Source: Actinoalloteichus fjordicus (GTDB taxonomy: Bacteria; Actinomycetota; Actinomycetes; Mycobacteriales; Pseudonocardiaceae). From it: a DNA stretch of 64,000 bases. The stretch spans positions 6,990,001-7,054,000 of the forward strand of contig NZ_CP016076.1 in NCBI RefSeq assembly GCF_001941625.1. Direction: 5' to 3'. Both the position numbers and the translations under genes were made by a program. The notes beneath the pieces were generated by a model. The model was not told where the DNA came from. It made no database searches and saw only the letters and a list, made by a program, of their open reading frames with translations. Shown piece after piece: positions 36,147-45,153 of this stretch (its first letter is position 1; every line of letters starts with the position of its first letter).

Positions 36147-37388
36147 ATGTCGTCGCCCGAATACTGGACCAAGCCTTGGCCGAGTTCCTCGGCCGACATA
36201 CCGCCGCCATCGGAGAGCGCCCCCGCCGCCGTGGCGGCTCGACCCACGGCGGAGCAGGTGATCGCTGGACTGCGCGCCACCTCGGAAGGTGGCCCCGACC
36301 TGGTGCAGCTCCTCACCCCTGAGGGTGAGCGAGTCACGCACCCGCACTTCGACCTCGACATCCCTCCGGAGGGCCTGCGCGACCTCTACCGGGACATGGT
36401 CCTGGTCCGACGCGCCGACCGTGAGTGCAACGCACTCCAGCGCCAGGGACAGCTCGGCATCTGGGTGCCGCTCCTCGGCCAGGAGGCCGCACAGATCGGC
36501 GCGGGTCGGGCGATGCGCCCCGCCGACATGGCGTTCCCCAGCTACCGCGAACACGGGGTCGCCTGGTGTCGAGGCATCGACCCGACGGAGTTGCTGGGCA
36601 TCTTCCGTGGCACCGACCACGGCACGTGGGACCCGCTGGAGAAGCGATTCCACCCCTACACGATCGTCATCGGCAACCAGGTCCTCAATGCGACCGGCTA
36701 CGCGATGGGCCAGCGACTCGACGGCAAGGTGGGCGACGGGCAGCAGGACGACGCCGAGGCGACCATCGTCTTCTTCGGCGACGGAGCCACCAGCCAGGGC
36801 GACGTGAACGAGGCCTTCGTCTGGGGCGCGGTCTATGACGCACCGGTCGTGTTCTTCTGCCAGAACAACCAGTGGGCCATCTCCGAGCCGATGGAGCGCC
36901 AGAGCCGCATCCCGCTGTATCAGCGTGCGAACGGCTTCGGCTTCCCCGGCATCCGGGTGGACGGCAACGACGTGCTCGCCACCCTCGCGGTCACCCGATG
37001 GGCGTTGGAGGAGTGCCGCAGCGGCAACGGCCCCATCCTGATCGAGGCCTTCACGTATCGGATGGACGCCCACACCACCTCGGACGACCCGACCCGGTAT
37101 CGCCTCTCCGACGAACTGGAGGCGTGGAAGCTCAAGGACCCCATCGAGCGGGTCCGGGTGCACCTGGTGCGCAGCCAGTTCGCCGACGCGGAGTTCTTCG
37201 CTCAGGTCGACGCCGAGTCCGATGCCCTCGCCGAGCGACTGCGCGCCTACTGCGTCGACATGCCGACGCCGCCCCCCGAGCGGATCTTCTCCCAGGTCTA
37301 CGCCGAAGGCAGCCCGCCGCTGGATCGGCAGCGCGACGAGTTCCTCACCTACCTGTCCGACTTCGACCACTCGGGGGGTGCGCACTGA
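36147..37388 (+). CDS. 2-oxoacid dehydrogenase E1 component, alpha subunit (BkdA/PdhA type)
   Basis: The 413-residue protein has the thiamine-diphosphate-binding motif GDGATSQGDVNEAF starting at Gly211 and closing with QNNQWAIS near residue 242. Other conserved segments are REHGVAWCRG and YRMDAHTTSDDPTRYR, the phosphorylation-loop equivalent. It decarboxylates a 2-oxoacid with its beta partner. Branched-chain 2-oxoacids are the likely substrates from the three-gene alpha-beta-E2 layout; pyruvate is not excluded. ATG 36147 is preceded by GAGGAG. Confidence 0.94.
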   Translation: MSSPEYWTKPWPSSSADIPPPSESAPAAVAARPTAEQVIAGLRATSEGGPDLVQLLTPEGERVTHPHFDLDIPPEGLRDLYRDMVLVRRADRECNALQRQGQLGIWVPLLGQEAAQIGAGRAMRPADMAFPSYREHGVAWCRGIDPTELLGIFRGTDHGTWDPLEKRFHPYTIVIGNQVLNATGYAMGQRLDGKVGDGQQDDAEATIVFFGDGATSQGDVNEAFVWGAVYDAPVVFFCQNNQWAISEPMERQSRIPLYQRANGFGFPGIRVDGNDVLATLAVTRWALEECRSGNGPILIEAFTYRMDAHTTSDDPTRYRLSDELEAWKLKDPIERVRVHLVRSQFADAEFFAQVDAESDALAERLRAYCVDMPTPPPERIFSQVYAEGSPPLDRQRDEFLTYLSDFDHSGGAH

Positions 37389-38476
37389 TGGCCGAGACGA
37401 GATCCCGGACGACGGCACAGGGCCCCGACGCGAACACCAGCAGACCGGCGCGGCCGGATGCAGGCGGCGCTGCGGCGACAGCAGGCGGCTCCGCAGGCGC
37501 GACCCAGAAGATCACCATCGCCAAGGCACTCAACCTCGGCCTGCGCGCGGCGATGGAACGTGATCCCAAGGTGCTCCTGCTCGGCGAGGACATCGGCAAG
37601 CTCGGCGGCGTCTTCCGCATCACCGACGGACTCCAGAAGGACTTCGGCGAGCAGCGGGTGATGGACACCCCGCTGGCCGAGTCGGGCATCATCGGCACGG
37701 CGATCGGCCTGGCCATCCGCGGCTACCGGCCGGTCTGCGAGATCCAGTTCGACGGCTTCATCTTCCCGGGTTTCGACCAGATCGTGAGTCAGCTCGCGAA
37801 GCTGCACTTCCGCACCCAGGGCCGGGTCAAGGTGCCCGTGGTGATCCGGGTCCCCTTCGGCGGCGGCATCGGCGCGGTCGAGCACCACTCGGAGTCCCCC
37901 GAGTCCTACTTCGCACACACCGCAGGTCTGAAGGTCGTGGCCTGCGGCAATCCGGTGGACGCCTATTGGATGATCCAGCAGGCCATCGCCTCCGACGACC
38001 CGATCCTGTTCTTCGAGCCCAAGCGGCGCTACCAGGAGAAGGCCGAACTCGACACGAGCGCGACGCCGGGTCCGCTGCACGCCTCCCGGGTGCTTCAGGA
38101 GGGCTCCGACGCCACCGTCGTCTGCTACGGACCGATGGTGCGGACCTGCACCGACGCGGTCCGGGTCGCGGCGGAGGACGGGCATCGGCTGGAGCTGATC
38201 GACCTGCGGTCGCTGTCGCCGCTGGACCTCGCACCGGTCTTCGAGTCGGTGCGGCGCACCGGCAGGCTGATCGTGGTCAGCGAGGCTCCCGGCGAGTCGT
38301 CGATCGCGGCGGAGATCGCCAGCCAGGTCCAGCAGGAGTGCTTCTACTCGCTGGAGGCGCCGGTCCTTCGCGTCACCGGCTTCGACACTCCCTACCCGCC
38401 TGCCAAGCTGGAGGAGGAGTTCCTCCCCGACCTGGACCGGGTGCTGGATGCCGTCGAACGTTCGCTGCGCTGGTAG
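37388..38476 (+). CDS. 2-oxoacid dehydrogenase E1 component, beta subunit
   Basis: The 362-residue protein has a variable 38-residue head, then TIAKALNLGLRAAMERDPKVLLLGEDIGKLGGVF, followed by DTPLAESGIIGTAIGLAIRG and PVVIRVPFGGGIGAVEHHSESPE with the catalytic His of E1beta, and a transketolase C-terminal domain (DATVVCYGPMVRTCTDAV). Its ATG shares a base with the alpha-subunit stop (TGATG), so the subunits are produced in equal amount. Some upstream frame extension is spurious. Confidence 0.95.
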   Translation: MAETRSRTTAQGPDANTSRPARPDAGGAAATAGGSAGATQKITIAKALNLGLRAAMERDPKVLLLGEDIGKLGGVFRITDGLQKDFGEQRVMDTPLAESGIIGTAIGLAIRGYRPVCEIQFDGFIFPGFDQIVSQLAKLHFRTQGRVKVPVVIRVPFGGGIGAVEHHSESPESYFAHTAGLKVVACGNPVDAYWMIQQAIASDDPILFFEPKRRYQEKAELDTSATPGPLHASRVLQEGSDATVVCYGPMVRTCTDAVRVAAEDGHRLELIDLRSLSPLDLAPVFESVRRTGRLIVVSEAPGESSIAAEIASQVQQECFYSLEAPVLRVTGFDTPYPPAKLEEEFLPDLDRVLDAVERSLRW

Positions 38477-38490
38477 GGGAGGACGCCGAG

Positions 38491-39879
38491 ATGCCACAAC
38501 TGAAGCACTTCCCGCTGCCTGACACGGGCGAGGGACTCACCGAAGCGGAGATCATCACCTGGCACGTCGCCGCAGGCGACACGGTGACGGTCAACCAGAT
38601 CATCGTCGAGATCGAGACGGCGAAGGCCGTGGTGGAGCTGCCCTGCCCGTTCGCGGGGCAGGTCTCACAGCTGCTGGTCGACGTCGGGCAGACCGTCGAG
38701 GTCGGCGTGCCGATCATCGCCATCGACATCGATCCGAACGGCCCGGCGGGGGCCGGAGCATCGGCGGACGGGCAGACCGTCAACGGGTCGAAGCCGCCGG
38801 AGGAGGCCGAGGGCCGGGTGGCGAACCTGGTCGGGTACGGACCTCGCACCGGGGCGGCGACTCGCAGGCCGCGCAAGCAGTCCGGTTCCTCGACACCGCA
38901 GGCGCAGGCACCCGCACCGCAGGCAGCACCCGCACCGCCCGTCGTGCCTGCCCCGTCGGTGGTCCCGGCGCGGGCAGCGGCCCCGGCCGCCGGTGAGCAG
39001 GCTCGCACCACCGGTCGGGTGCCTCTCGCCAAGCCGCCGGTGCGCAAACTCGCCAAGGACGCCGGGATCGACCTTCGCACGATCATCGGCAGCGGCGCGG
39101 ACGGCGTGATCACCCGCGACGACGTGACCAGTGCCGTCGCGGCGGCAGCGGCGCCTGCCGGACCGATCGCCGGGCAGCGACCCCGCGAGGAGCGGGTGCC
39201 GATCCGGGGCGTTCGCCGCGCCACCGCGCAGGCGATGGTGCACAGCGCCTTCACCGCACCGCACGTCACCGAGTTCCTCACCATCGACGTCACGCCGATG
39301 ATGGAGTTGCGAGCCAGGCTGAAGACGCACCCGGCGTTCCAAGGCGTGAAGATCACGCCACTGGCCTTCGCCGCGAAGGCGCTGTGTCTCGCGGTGCGCC
39401 GGACGCCGGACGTCAACGCGGCCTGGGACGAACAGGCAGGCGAGATCGTCTACAAGTCCTATGTGCATCTGGGCATCGCCGCGGCCACCCCGCGTGGTCT
39501 GGTGGTGCCGAAGGTCCGTGAGGCACAGGACATGTCGCTGCGCGAGCTGGCCGAGGCGCTGGACTCGCTGGCCACGACCGCACGGGAAGGCCGCACCACA
39601 CCGGCGGACATGGTCGACGGCACCATCACGATCACCAACGTCGGGGTGTTCGGCGTGGACACCGGGACGCCGATCCTCAATCCCGGCGAGTCGGCGATCC
39701 TGGCCCTCGGCGCCATCCGGGACATGCCGTGGGTGGTCGACGGTCAGGTCGTGCCCCGCAAGGTGTGTCAGCTGGCGCTGAGCTTCGACCACCGAGTGGT
39801 CGACGGTCAGCAGGGTTCGCAGTTCCTCGCCGACATCGGCGCCCTGCTCGCCGAGCCCGGCCTGGCGATGACGTACTGA
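38491..39879 (+). CDS. Dihydrolipoamide acyltransferase (E2) of the same complex
   Basis: The 462-residue protein has one lipoyl domain (DTGEGLTEAEIITW; lipoylated Lys45 in ETAKA), an Ala/Pro linker at about 120-170, a subunit-binding domain (KPPVRKLAKDAGIDLRTI), and the catalytic domain ending in SFDHRVVDGQQG with His434 and Asp438. It passes the acyl group to CoA and forms the core. No E3 (lipoamide dehydrogenase) gene is present, so a shared one elsewhere must serve. A GGGGAGGA site precedes the start. Confidence 0.96.
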   Translation: MPQLKHFPLPDTGEGLTEAEIITWHVAAGDTVTVNQIIVEIETAKAVVELPCPFAGQVSQLLVDVGQTVEVGVPIIAIDIDPNGPAGAGASADGQTVNGSKPPEEAEGRVANLVGYGPRTGAATRRPRKQSGSSTPQAQAPAPQAAPAPPVVPAPSVVPARAAAPAAGEQARTTGRVPLAKPPVRKLAKDAGIDLRTIIGSGADGVITRDDVTSAVAAAAAPAGPIAGQRPREERVPIRGVRRATAQAMVHSAFTAPHVTEFLTIDVTPMMELRARLKTHPAFQGVKITPLAFAAKALCLAVRRTPDVNAAWDEQAGEIVYKSYVHLGIAAATPRGLVVPKVREAQDMSLRELAEALDSLATTAREGRTTPADMVDGTITITNVGVFGVDTGTPILNPGESAILALGAIRDMPWVVDGQVVPRKVCQLALSFDHRVVDGQQGSQFLADIGALLAEPGLAMTY

Positions 39880-39888
39880 GCCACGCTC

Positions 39889-39920
39889 GTCTGCCCGGCG
39901 CCCTCGCGCGCCGGGCAGAC
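39889..39920. terminator. Bidirectional hairpin between E2 and the SIMPL-domain gene
   Basis: GTCTGCCCGGCG (39889-39900) and its exact complement (39909-39920) form a 12-bp stem with an 8-nt loop between two convergent genes. Confidence 0.65.
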
Positions 39921-39940
39921 GCCCGGTGTGCCGGGCGGGC

Positions 39941-40570
39941 CTACTCCGCCAGCTTCCAATGAGTCACGCAGCGGACGGTGCTGACGATGTCCTGCGGTTC
40001 GAGATTGAGTCTGCGGACGTCCGCAGCGCTGCTCCGGCCTGCGGGCGCGATGCCCGCCGCCTCCGCGCCGTAGGCACCGCGCGCGGCCGGGCCGTTCGCC
40101 TCCGCGTCGCTGATCCGCAGCAGCGGACCGAGGGTGCGCCCGAGGGCATCGGCGTACCCGACGGCCTTGGACCTCGCATCGGCGACGGCGGCCCGCTGAG
40201 CGGACTTCCTCGCCTCGGTGTCATCCCGTAGCGACCAGGTGGGGCCGTCCAGTCGTTCCGGTTCGACGGCGAGCAGCGCCCCGGCGATCTCGGCGAGCAC
40301 CTCAGGGTCGGTCACCTCCAGGCTGTAGTGCTGCTCGGCCCGGCAGCCGACCTGCCGCTGTCTGTGCCAGTCGGCATGCACGGCGAGCCGCCGAGACTTC
40401 ACCACCACGCCCTCGCGGTTCAGCAGCGGCTCGACGTCGTCCACCTGCTCCCCCAGCGCTGCCACCGCCTCGGCACGCGTCTGAGCCGCGCTGCTGAACG
40501 TCACCCGCAGCACCGCCTGATCGGCCCGTGCCGCTGCCCGGCCTGTCCCCTGTGTCACGACTTCGGTCAC
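39941..40570 (-). CDS. SIMPL (DUF541) domain protein
   Basis: The 209-residue protein has the SIMPL/DUF541 pattern: VVTQGTGRAAARADQAVLRVTFSS at the N-terminus, a YSLEVTDPEVLAEIAGALL core and the helix ARKSAQRAAVADARSKAVGYADALGRTLGPLLRISD. It has no signal peptide when started at GTG 40570, so it is probably cytoplasmic, unlike many secreted members. Function is unknown. A longer frame upstream to 40936 is not supported by composition or motif. Confidence 0.8.
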   Translation of the reverse strand: MTEVVTQGTGRAAARADQAVLRVTFSSAAQTRAEAVAALGEQVDDVEPLLNREGVVVKSRRLAVHADWHRQRQVGCRAEQHYSLEVTDPEVLAEIAGALLAVEPERLDGPTWSLRDDTEARKSAQRAAVADARSKAVGYADALGRTLGPLLRISDAEANGPAARGAYGAEAAGIAPAGRSSAADVRRLNLEPQDIVSTVRCVTHWKLAE

Positions 40571-41014
40571 GCGGCCCAGCCAACCCCGTGGAATGTCCGG
40601 TGGCAAGGACGCCCGATCGCCGAGCGGGCCTGCGGTGCCGTCTCTCGTGGCGCCGCAGCCGGTGCCCGCCTGCCGCCACGAATCAGCCGAGTAGGCAGCC
40701 CGGCCGCCTGCCACCGGCGGGATCGCGGGTGCAGCATCCGATGCCCGCGCCCCGATGAATCCGCGGTGGGCTCCGTGTTGCCGATTCGTGACCGACCGTA
40801 CCGATTCAGTTTGCGCCTCGATGACGGCCACGCGTCGAGGGGATGTCCGACTGCCTATTTCAAGTTCCATCGCTTCAGCGGCAGAAGACGTTAGCCACCG
40901 GACAATCATCGGCGTGTGCCGCTCCTCACCGGACAATCGGGTGCAATCTCGCGATCAATGGGGCATACTTGAGTCGTACCGAGAAGTCAAGAAAACGAAG
41001 GTGATGGACACCCG
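40571..41014. other. Gene-free gap upstream of the 51-residue protein
   Basis: Nothing coding is supported. The last 80 bases (GGGCATACTTGAG near 40961, then AAGAAAACGAAGG) are AT-rich and probably contain the promoter and leader of the small gene at 41015. Confidence 0.4.
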
Positions 41015-41170
41015 ATGAATCTCGCCGCCCGCCTGCGCCTCCGCAGGAACAGCAGCACCCGCCCCCGGACCAACAAGGCCCTCCAGGAAGCGATCGACTC
41101 GGCATCGAGCCCGGCGCTTCGTGACGAGCTGCTGATCATCGCTCAGCGTCACAACCTGCTGAACCGCTGA
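41015..41170 (+). CDS. 51-residue basic protein of unknown function
   Basis: The protein begins MNLAARLRLRRNSSTRPRTN, continues KALQEAIDSASSPALRDELL and ends IIAQRHNLLNR. It is a basic, helical polypeptide whose second half (a leucine-rich helix after ASSPALRDELL) recurs, as I recall, in small conserved actinobacterial proteins. GAAGGTG precedes the ATG. A terminator-like hairpin follows after about 90 bases. It is too short for routine gene finders. Function unknown. Confidence 0.7.
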   Translation: MNLAARLRLRRNSSTRPRTNKALQEAIDSASSPALRDELLIIAQRHNLLNR

Positions 41171-41262
41171 GCAGGCAAGCACCGCACAGGCAGTCACGGT
41201 GGTGCGCGTCACATTCAGACGGGGTGTAACACGTTTGGATGCATTGGCGATGAACCAAGTGA

Positions 41263-41309
41263 CCCTGCGGTGCTGGCGGACCCCCGACCTGGCAGCACTG
41301 CGGGGTTTT
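41263..41309 (+). terminator. Intrinsic terminator downstream of the 51-residue gene
   Basis: CCCTGCGGTGCTG (41263-41275) pairs with CAGCACTGCGGGG (41293-41305) over 13 bp including two G-U pairs, and TTTT follows at 41306-41309. Confidence 0.65.
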
Positions 41310-41324
41310 CCAATCTCAGAGCCC

Positions 41325-41352
41325 GAAGCCTCACCCATGTGGGTGAGGCTTC
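41325..41352. terminator. Second hairpin, possible bidirectional terminator
   Basis: GAAGCCTCACCC (41325-41336) and its exact complement (41341-41352) make a perfect 12-bp stem with an ATGT loop. Flanking T runs are weak. The rest of the gap to 41635 shows no gene. Confidence 0.6.
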
Positions 41353-41635
41353 TCGCGTCTCTACCGCCGCTCCGTAACCGGCCCTTCCGTCGCTCACCGG
41401 AGGCAGCCGAGCCGGGTCTCCCCCGGCGAACGGCGGGCACAGCGCGCGCTGCGTGACCGCAGGCGACGCCGTGGCGACCAACCGCCGCCGGACGCGATGC
41501 ACGGCCCGGGCGCCGCCGACGTCTCGGTCAGTCTCGGCCCGACCGGTGCAGGCAAGCGGCCGAGCCCATGACGACGGGTTCCGCGGGCACTCCCCGCCCG
41601 CTGACGTCCGGCAGACTCGAGGAACGCCCCCGCGA

Positions 41636-42322
41636 CTACGAACGCGGGCGGAGGACGAGCTCGTTGATCTGGCCGTCGGCAGGCAGCCGCACGGCCGTCG
41701 CGACCACGTCGGCGACCGTCTGCGGCCGCAGGTACCGCTCCGGCTCGAAGTCACCGCCCTCGGCAGCGCGCACCTCTCGCTGCATGTCCGTGGCCACCCG
41801 CCCCGGATGCACCGAGGTCACCCGAATCCCGGACTCCGCCTCCTCCGCCCGCAGCACGTCGGCGAAGGCACGCAGCGCGAACTTGCTCGCCGCGTACGAG
41901 CCCCAGCCGGGACCTGCTCGCAGTCCGGCACCGGAGTTGATGAGCACGACGTGACCGCGCGCGGCCCGCAGCGCGGGCAGGAGCAGCCGGGTCAGCTCGG
42001 CAACGGCGACCACGTTCACCTCGAGGGTGCGGCGCCAGGACGCGGCAGACGTCTCCGCGACCGAGCCCAGTTCGACGACGCCCGCGCTGTGCACGAGGAC
42101 GTCCAGCCGCTCGACGTCGGCGGTCGCGGCGGCCACGGCCTGCTCGTCGGTCAGCTCGACGGCCCACGGGCTGGCGGTGGGCAGCTCTTCCACGAGCGGA
42201 AGCAGCGTCTGCGGATCACGCCCGCCCAAGAGCAGGTCGTGCGTCGGCGCCAGCGCCCTGGCGACGGCGGCTCCCACCCCGCGAGAGGCGCCGGTGACCA
42301 GGGCGAGAGGTCGTGAAGTCAT
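41636..42322 (-). CDS. Short-chain dehydrogenase/reductase
   Basis: The 228-residue SDR has TGASRGVG (11-18), the HSAG variant of NNAG in DVLVHSAGVVE, the catalytic Ser in LINSGAGLRAG, and YAASK. It then has VTSVHPGRVATDM. The length and motifs fit short oxidoreductases of the YdfG/FabG-like type; substrate unknown. It is a single gene starting at ATG 42322. Confidence 0.92.
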   Translation of the reverse strand: MTSRPLALVTGASRGVGAAVARALAPTHDLLLGGRDPQTLLPLVEELPTASPWAVELTDEQAVAAATADVERLDVLVHSAGVVELGSVAETSAASWRRTLEVNVVAVAELTRLLLPALRAARGHVVLINSGAGLRAGPGWGSYAASKFALRAFADVLRAEEAESGIRVTSVHPGRVATDMQREVRAAEGGDFEPERYLRPQTVADVVATAVRLPADGQINELVLRPRS

Positions 42323-42582
42323 GCGCGCGAGCCTAGCCGCGATGCCCCGTCGTCCAGGTCTCCGCCGCTCGCTCCGGCGAGTGCATGCCGCCGGGGCCCT
42401 GCGGCGGGCAGCGGCCGGGCCGCAGGCAGCGCGGCCGGGCCGAGCGGTCCAGCCGAGGGAAGGACGCAGCCCTAACCGGGCCTAGGCGCCGCACGAACGA
42501 CGCCTCGCAGGCCGAAGGCCCCGACCGGCAGGCGAGGGCGTCCGAGTCGCGCGACGCGCCCCCGCCGTCCGGTCGACACCTC

Positions 42583-44715
42583 TCACTCGCCGATGCGTCC
42601 CACTCCCCGACCGCCCCGGCCGGTGCGCCAGACGCTGACCACCGACGGACGAGGCTGGGAGTCGCCCCGGTCCGGCCAGTTCGACGCGGGATTCTCCACG
42701 CTCGCGCCGTCGACCTCGCCGGGATGCTGCACGCACACCGTGACCAGGTCTTCGGTGATGACCGGGCCGCAGGTCTCGCCACCGCGCGGCACGGTGAGGA
42801 ACAGCTTGAGGTGTCCGCGCTCGCTGCCCTGCACGGGCACCGAGTACAGGCCGTCGTTGATGCCGAGCGCGCCCGTGGAGTCGGTGGAGATCCACAGGTT
42901 GCCGTGCCGGTCGAAGGCGACGTTGTCCGGGCTGGTGATCGGGCTGACCTGGCTCTTGTCGAAGCCGCCGAAGTAGGTGTCCGGCGATTCCGGGTCGCCG
43001 CAGACCAGCAGGAGGTTCCAGGTGAAGCGGGTCGCCGTCGGGTCGTTGCGGCGCTCGGTCCACTCCAGGACGTGGCCGTGCTTGTTGTTGTTCCTCGGGT
43101 TGGCCTCGTCCGCCGTCGCCGCGCCCGTCGCCCCCCGGTTGGTGTTGTTGGTCAGCGCCGCGTAGACGCTGCCGGTCACCGGATTGGGCTCGATGTCCTC
43201 CGGCCGGTCCATCTTCGTGGCGCCGACCTTGTCTCCGGCGATCCGGGTGTAGACGTAGACCTCCTCGGCCGTCATCCCCGGCACGAAGGACCGATCGCCC
43301 TCGGCGAGCGCGATCCACTCGCCCGCCCCGCCGAACTCGCCGTCGGAGGGCAGCGTGCCGGAGCCGTCGATCTCCTCCGCCGGGCTGTCGCCGGTGAACC
43401 GGGCCACGTACAGCGTGCCCTCGTCAAGGAGCCGCATGTTGTGCCTGCGGGCGTGCCTGCTCTCGCCCTTCTTCACCCGGCCCTTCGACACGAACTTGTA
43501 GATGTAGTCGAAACGCTCGTCGTCGCCGGAGTAGGCGACCACCCGCCCGTCGCCTGCGACCCGGATGGCGGCGCCCTCGTGCTTGAACCGGCCCAGCGCC
43601 GTGTGCTTGACCGGGGTCGAGTCCGGGTCGTGCGGGTCGATCTCCACCACCCAGCCGAACCGATGCGTCTCGTTCAGCTCCTGGGCGACGTCGAAGCGAG
43701 AGTCGAATCGCTCCCACCGGCGTTCGCTGGCCCCGCCGGAGATGCCGTACCTGGCGAGCTTCGCCGCCTGGTCGGGATCCGTGATCTGATCCGCGTTGCC
43801 GAAGTACTGGTTGAAGTTCTCCTCACCAGAGAGCACCGTGCCCCACGGCGTGACGCTGCCCGCGCAGTTGTTCAGCGTGCCGAGAACCCTGGTCCCGGAG
43901 GGGTCCGCCGCCGTCTTGAGCAGATCGCTGCCCGCCACCGGACCACGAACCTCGAACTCGGTGGTGGCGGTGATCCGCCGGTTGTAGCGACTGGCCCGGG
44001 TGCTCAGGCCGCCGCGGCGATCGTCCCGCTCGGCGAGCACGACGCTGAGCCCGTGGGCGGCCCAGGCGATCTTGACCTGCTCCTCGGTGGGGTTCGCCTC
44101 GTCGTAGCCGCGGAACATGAACGGCTCGGTGCTGTACTCGTGGTTGACCACGAGCAGGTTTCGTCGTCCGCGTCCGTCCAACGGGATCAGCCCGGCGAAG
44201 TCGCAGTTGTAGCCGAACTGAAGCGCCTGTGCAGCCGCCGTCTGGTTCTCGAAGTCGAACTCCGGCGCACCGTCGACCACCGGGTCGCCCCAGCGGATGA
44301 CGACGTTCTGGCGATAGCCCTCGGGCACCACCACCGCGTCCTCGGTGTTCGGCTCGACGGGCGAGTAGTCGGTGCCGGGGATCGGCCTGCCCGGTCTGCC
44401 GGGGCCACCGCCGTGTCCTGAGCCGGGTCCTCGTCCCTGCGTCGAGGTCGTCTCGGCGGCGGCCGTTCCGCTCAGCGCGCCGAGGGCGCCACCCGCGATG
44501 GTGACGACGGCGGCGGCCCGCAACGCACCCCGTCGGCTCATCACCTGCGTGACGACGTCCCCGAAGTAGGGATTCGAGGAGGTGTTGGGCGCCTCATGTC
44601 CGCAGGCGTCGCCGCATCGGTACCGGCAGGTGATCGAGGCGCGACTGCCGTGGCGGTCGGTGGGGAGCAGTGTCAGTGGAATGATGCGTCCGTCTTCGGC
44701 GGGTGGAGTCGGCAC
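42583..44715 (-). CDS. PhoX-family secreted phosphatase (DUF839)
   Basis: The 710-residue protein matches the PhoX/DUF839 family. The conserved lead TCRYRCGDACGHEAPNTSS is followed by an internal twin-arginine signal (SRRGALRAAAVVTIAGGAL) typical of this family. Later segments are NCAGSVTPWGTVLSGEEN, GRFKHEGAAI, DDERFDYIYKFVS and KMDRPEDIEPNP. PhoX enzymes are Tat-exported, calcium/iron-dependent alkaline phosphatases. GTG 44715 is selected because GGAGG lies 5 bases upstream. Phosphate starvation control is expected from the family, though I see no clear PhoP box. Confidence 0.92.
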   Translation of the reverse strand: MPTPPAEDGRIIPLTLLPTDRHGSRASITCRYRCGDACGHEAPNTSSNPYFGDVVTQVMSRRGALRAAAVVTIAGGALGALSGTAAAETTSTQGRGPGSGHGGGPGRPGRPIPGTDYSPVEPNTEDAVVVPEGYRQNVVIRWGDPVVDGAPEFDFENQTAAAQALQFGYNCDFAGLIPLDGRGRRNLLVVNHEYSTEPFMFRGYDEANPTEEQVKIAWAAHGLSVVLAERDDRRGGLSTRASRYNRRITATTEFEVRGPVAGSDLLKTAADPSGTRVLGTLNNCAGSVTPWGTVLSGEENFNQYFGNADQITDPDQAAKLARYGISGGASERRWERFDSRFDVAQELNETHRFGWVVEIDPHDPDSTPVKHTALGRFKHEGAAIRVAGDGRVVAYSGDDERFDYIYKFVSKGRVKKGESRHARRHNMRLLDEGTLYVARFTGDSPAEEIDGSGTLPSDGEFGGAGEWIALAEGDRSFVPGMTAEEVYVYTRIAGDKVGATKMDRPEDIEPNPVTGSVYAALTNNTNRGATGAATADEANPRNNNKHGHVLEWTERRNDPTATRFTWNLLLVCGDPESPDTYFGGFDKSQVSPITSPDNVAFDRHGNLWISTDSTGALGINDGLYSVPVQGSERGHLKLFLTVPRGGETCGPVITEDLVTVCVQHPGEVDGASVENPASNWPDRGDSQPRPSVVSVWRTGRGGRGVGRIGE

Positions 44716-45047
44716 GCAGACCTCCAGGATCTGGTTGGTGGGAACGCGCTGACCGTAGGAGCGGATTCCTACCCTGAGGTGAACGCGAGCCGAACAACCG
44801 CACCGGAGTGTCCGGCGGTCCGGCATCGATCGACGCAGGCAGCCGGCACGGCACGCCGCCGAGGCACCGCAGCTCACGGCCGGTCAGGGGGACGTCACCG
44901 GGAAACGTCGTGGGCGGAGCCGCCGACCGGTCGCCGATGCGATGCGGGCGTTACGCCGATCCAGAGAAGATCGCGGCGGGGACACGTCGCCGCCGGGCCG
45001 ATCACGCGCAGGCTGCGGCGTTCGACGCTGTTAGGTTGGCGATACCG
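44716..45047. other. Gene-free region upstream of PhoX and the 23-bp repeats
   Basis: This gap separates the leftward phosphatase from the rightward decayed esterase. No coding frame is supported; it should contain the phosphatase promoter. Confidence 0.35.
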
Positions 45048-45116
45048 CCGAGGCCCGCCTCGGCAACCATGCGAGGCCCGCCTCGGCAACCATGCGAGGC
45101 CCGCCTCGGTAACCAT
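45048..45116. repeat. Three 23-bp tandem repeats with internal palindromes
   Basis: Units at 45048-45070, 45071-45093 and 45094-45116 share CGAGGCCCGCCTCGG then YAACCAT. Each contains CGAGGC-CC-GCCTCG, which can form a 6-bp hairpin. Copies differ by one or two bases. The spacing is not codon-periodic. Confidence 0.8.
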
Positions 45117-45153
45117 GCGCTGCCCTCGACGAAGACGGGAATCGAGAGACTCC

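Noticed and set aside
36872-37387. N-terminal extension of the E1beta frame
   Set aside because: It lies inside the E1alpha gene in another frame; the TGATG overlap marks the real start.
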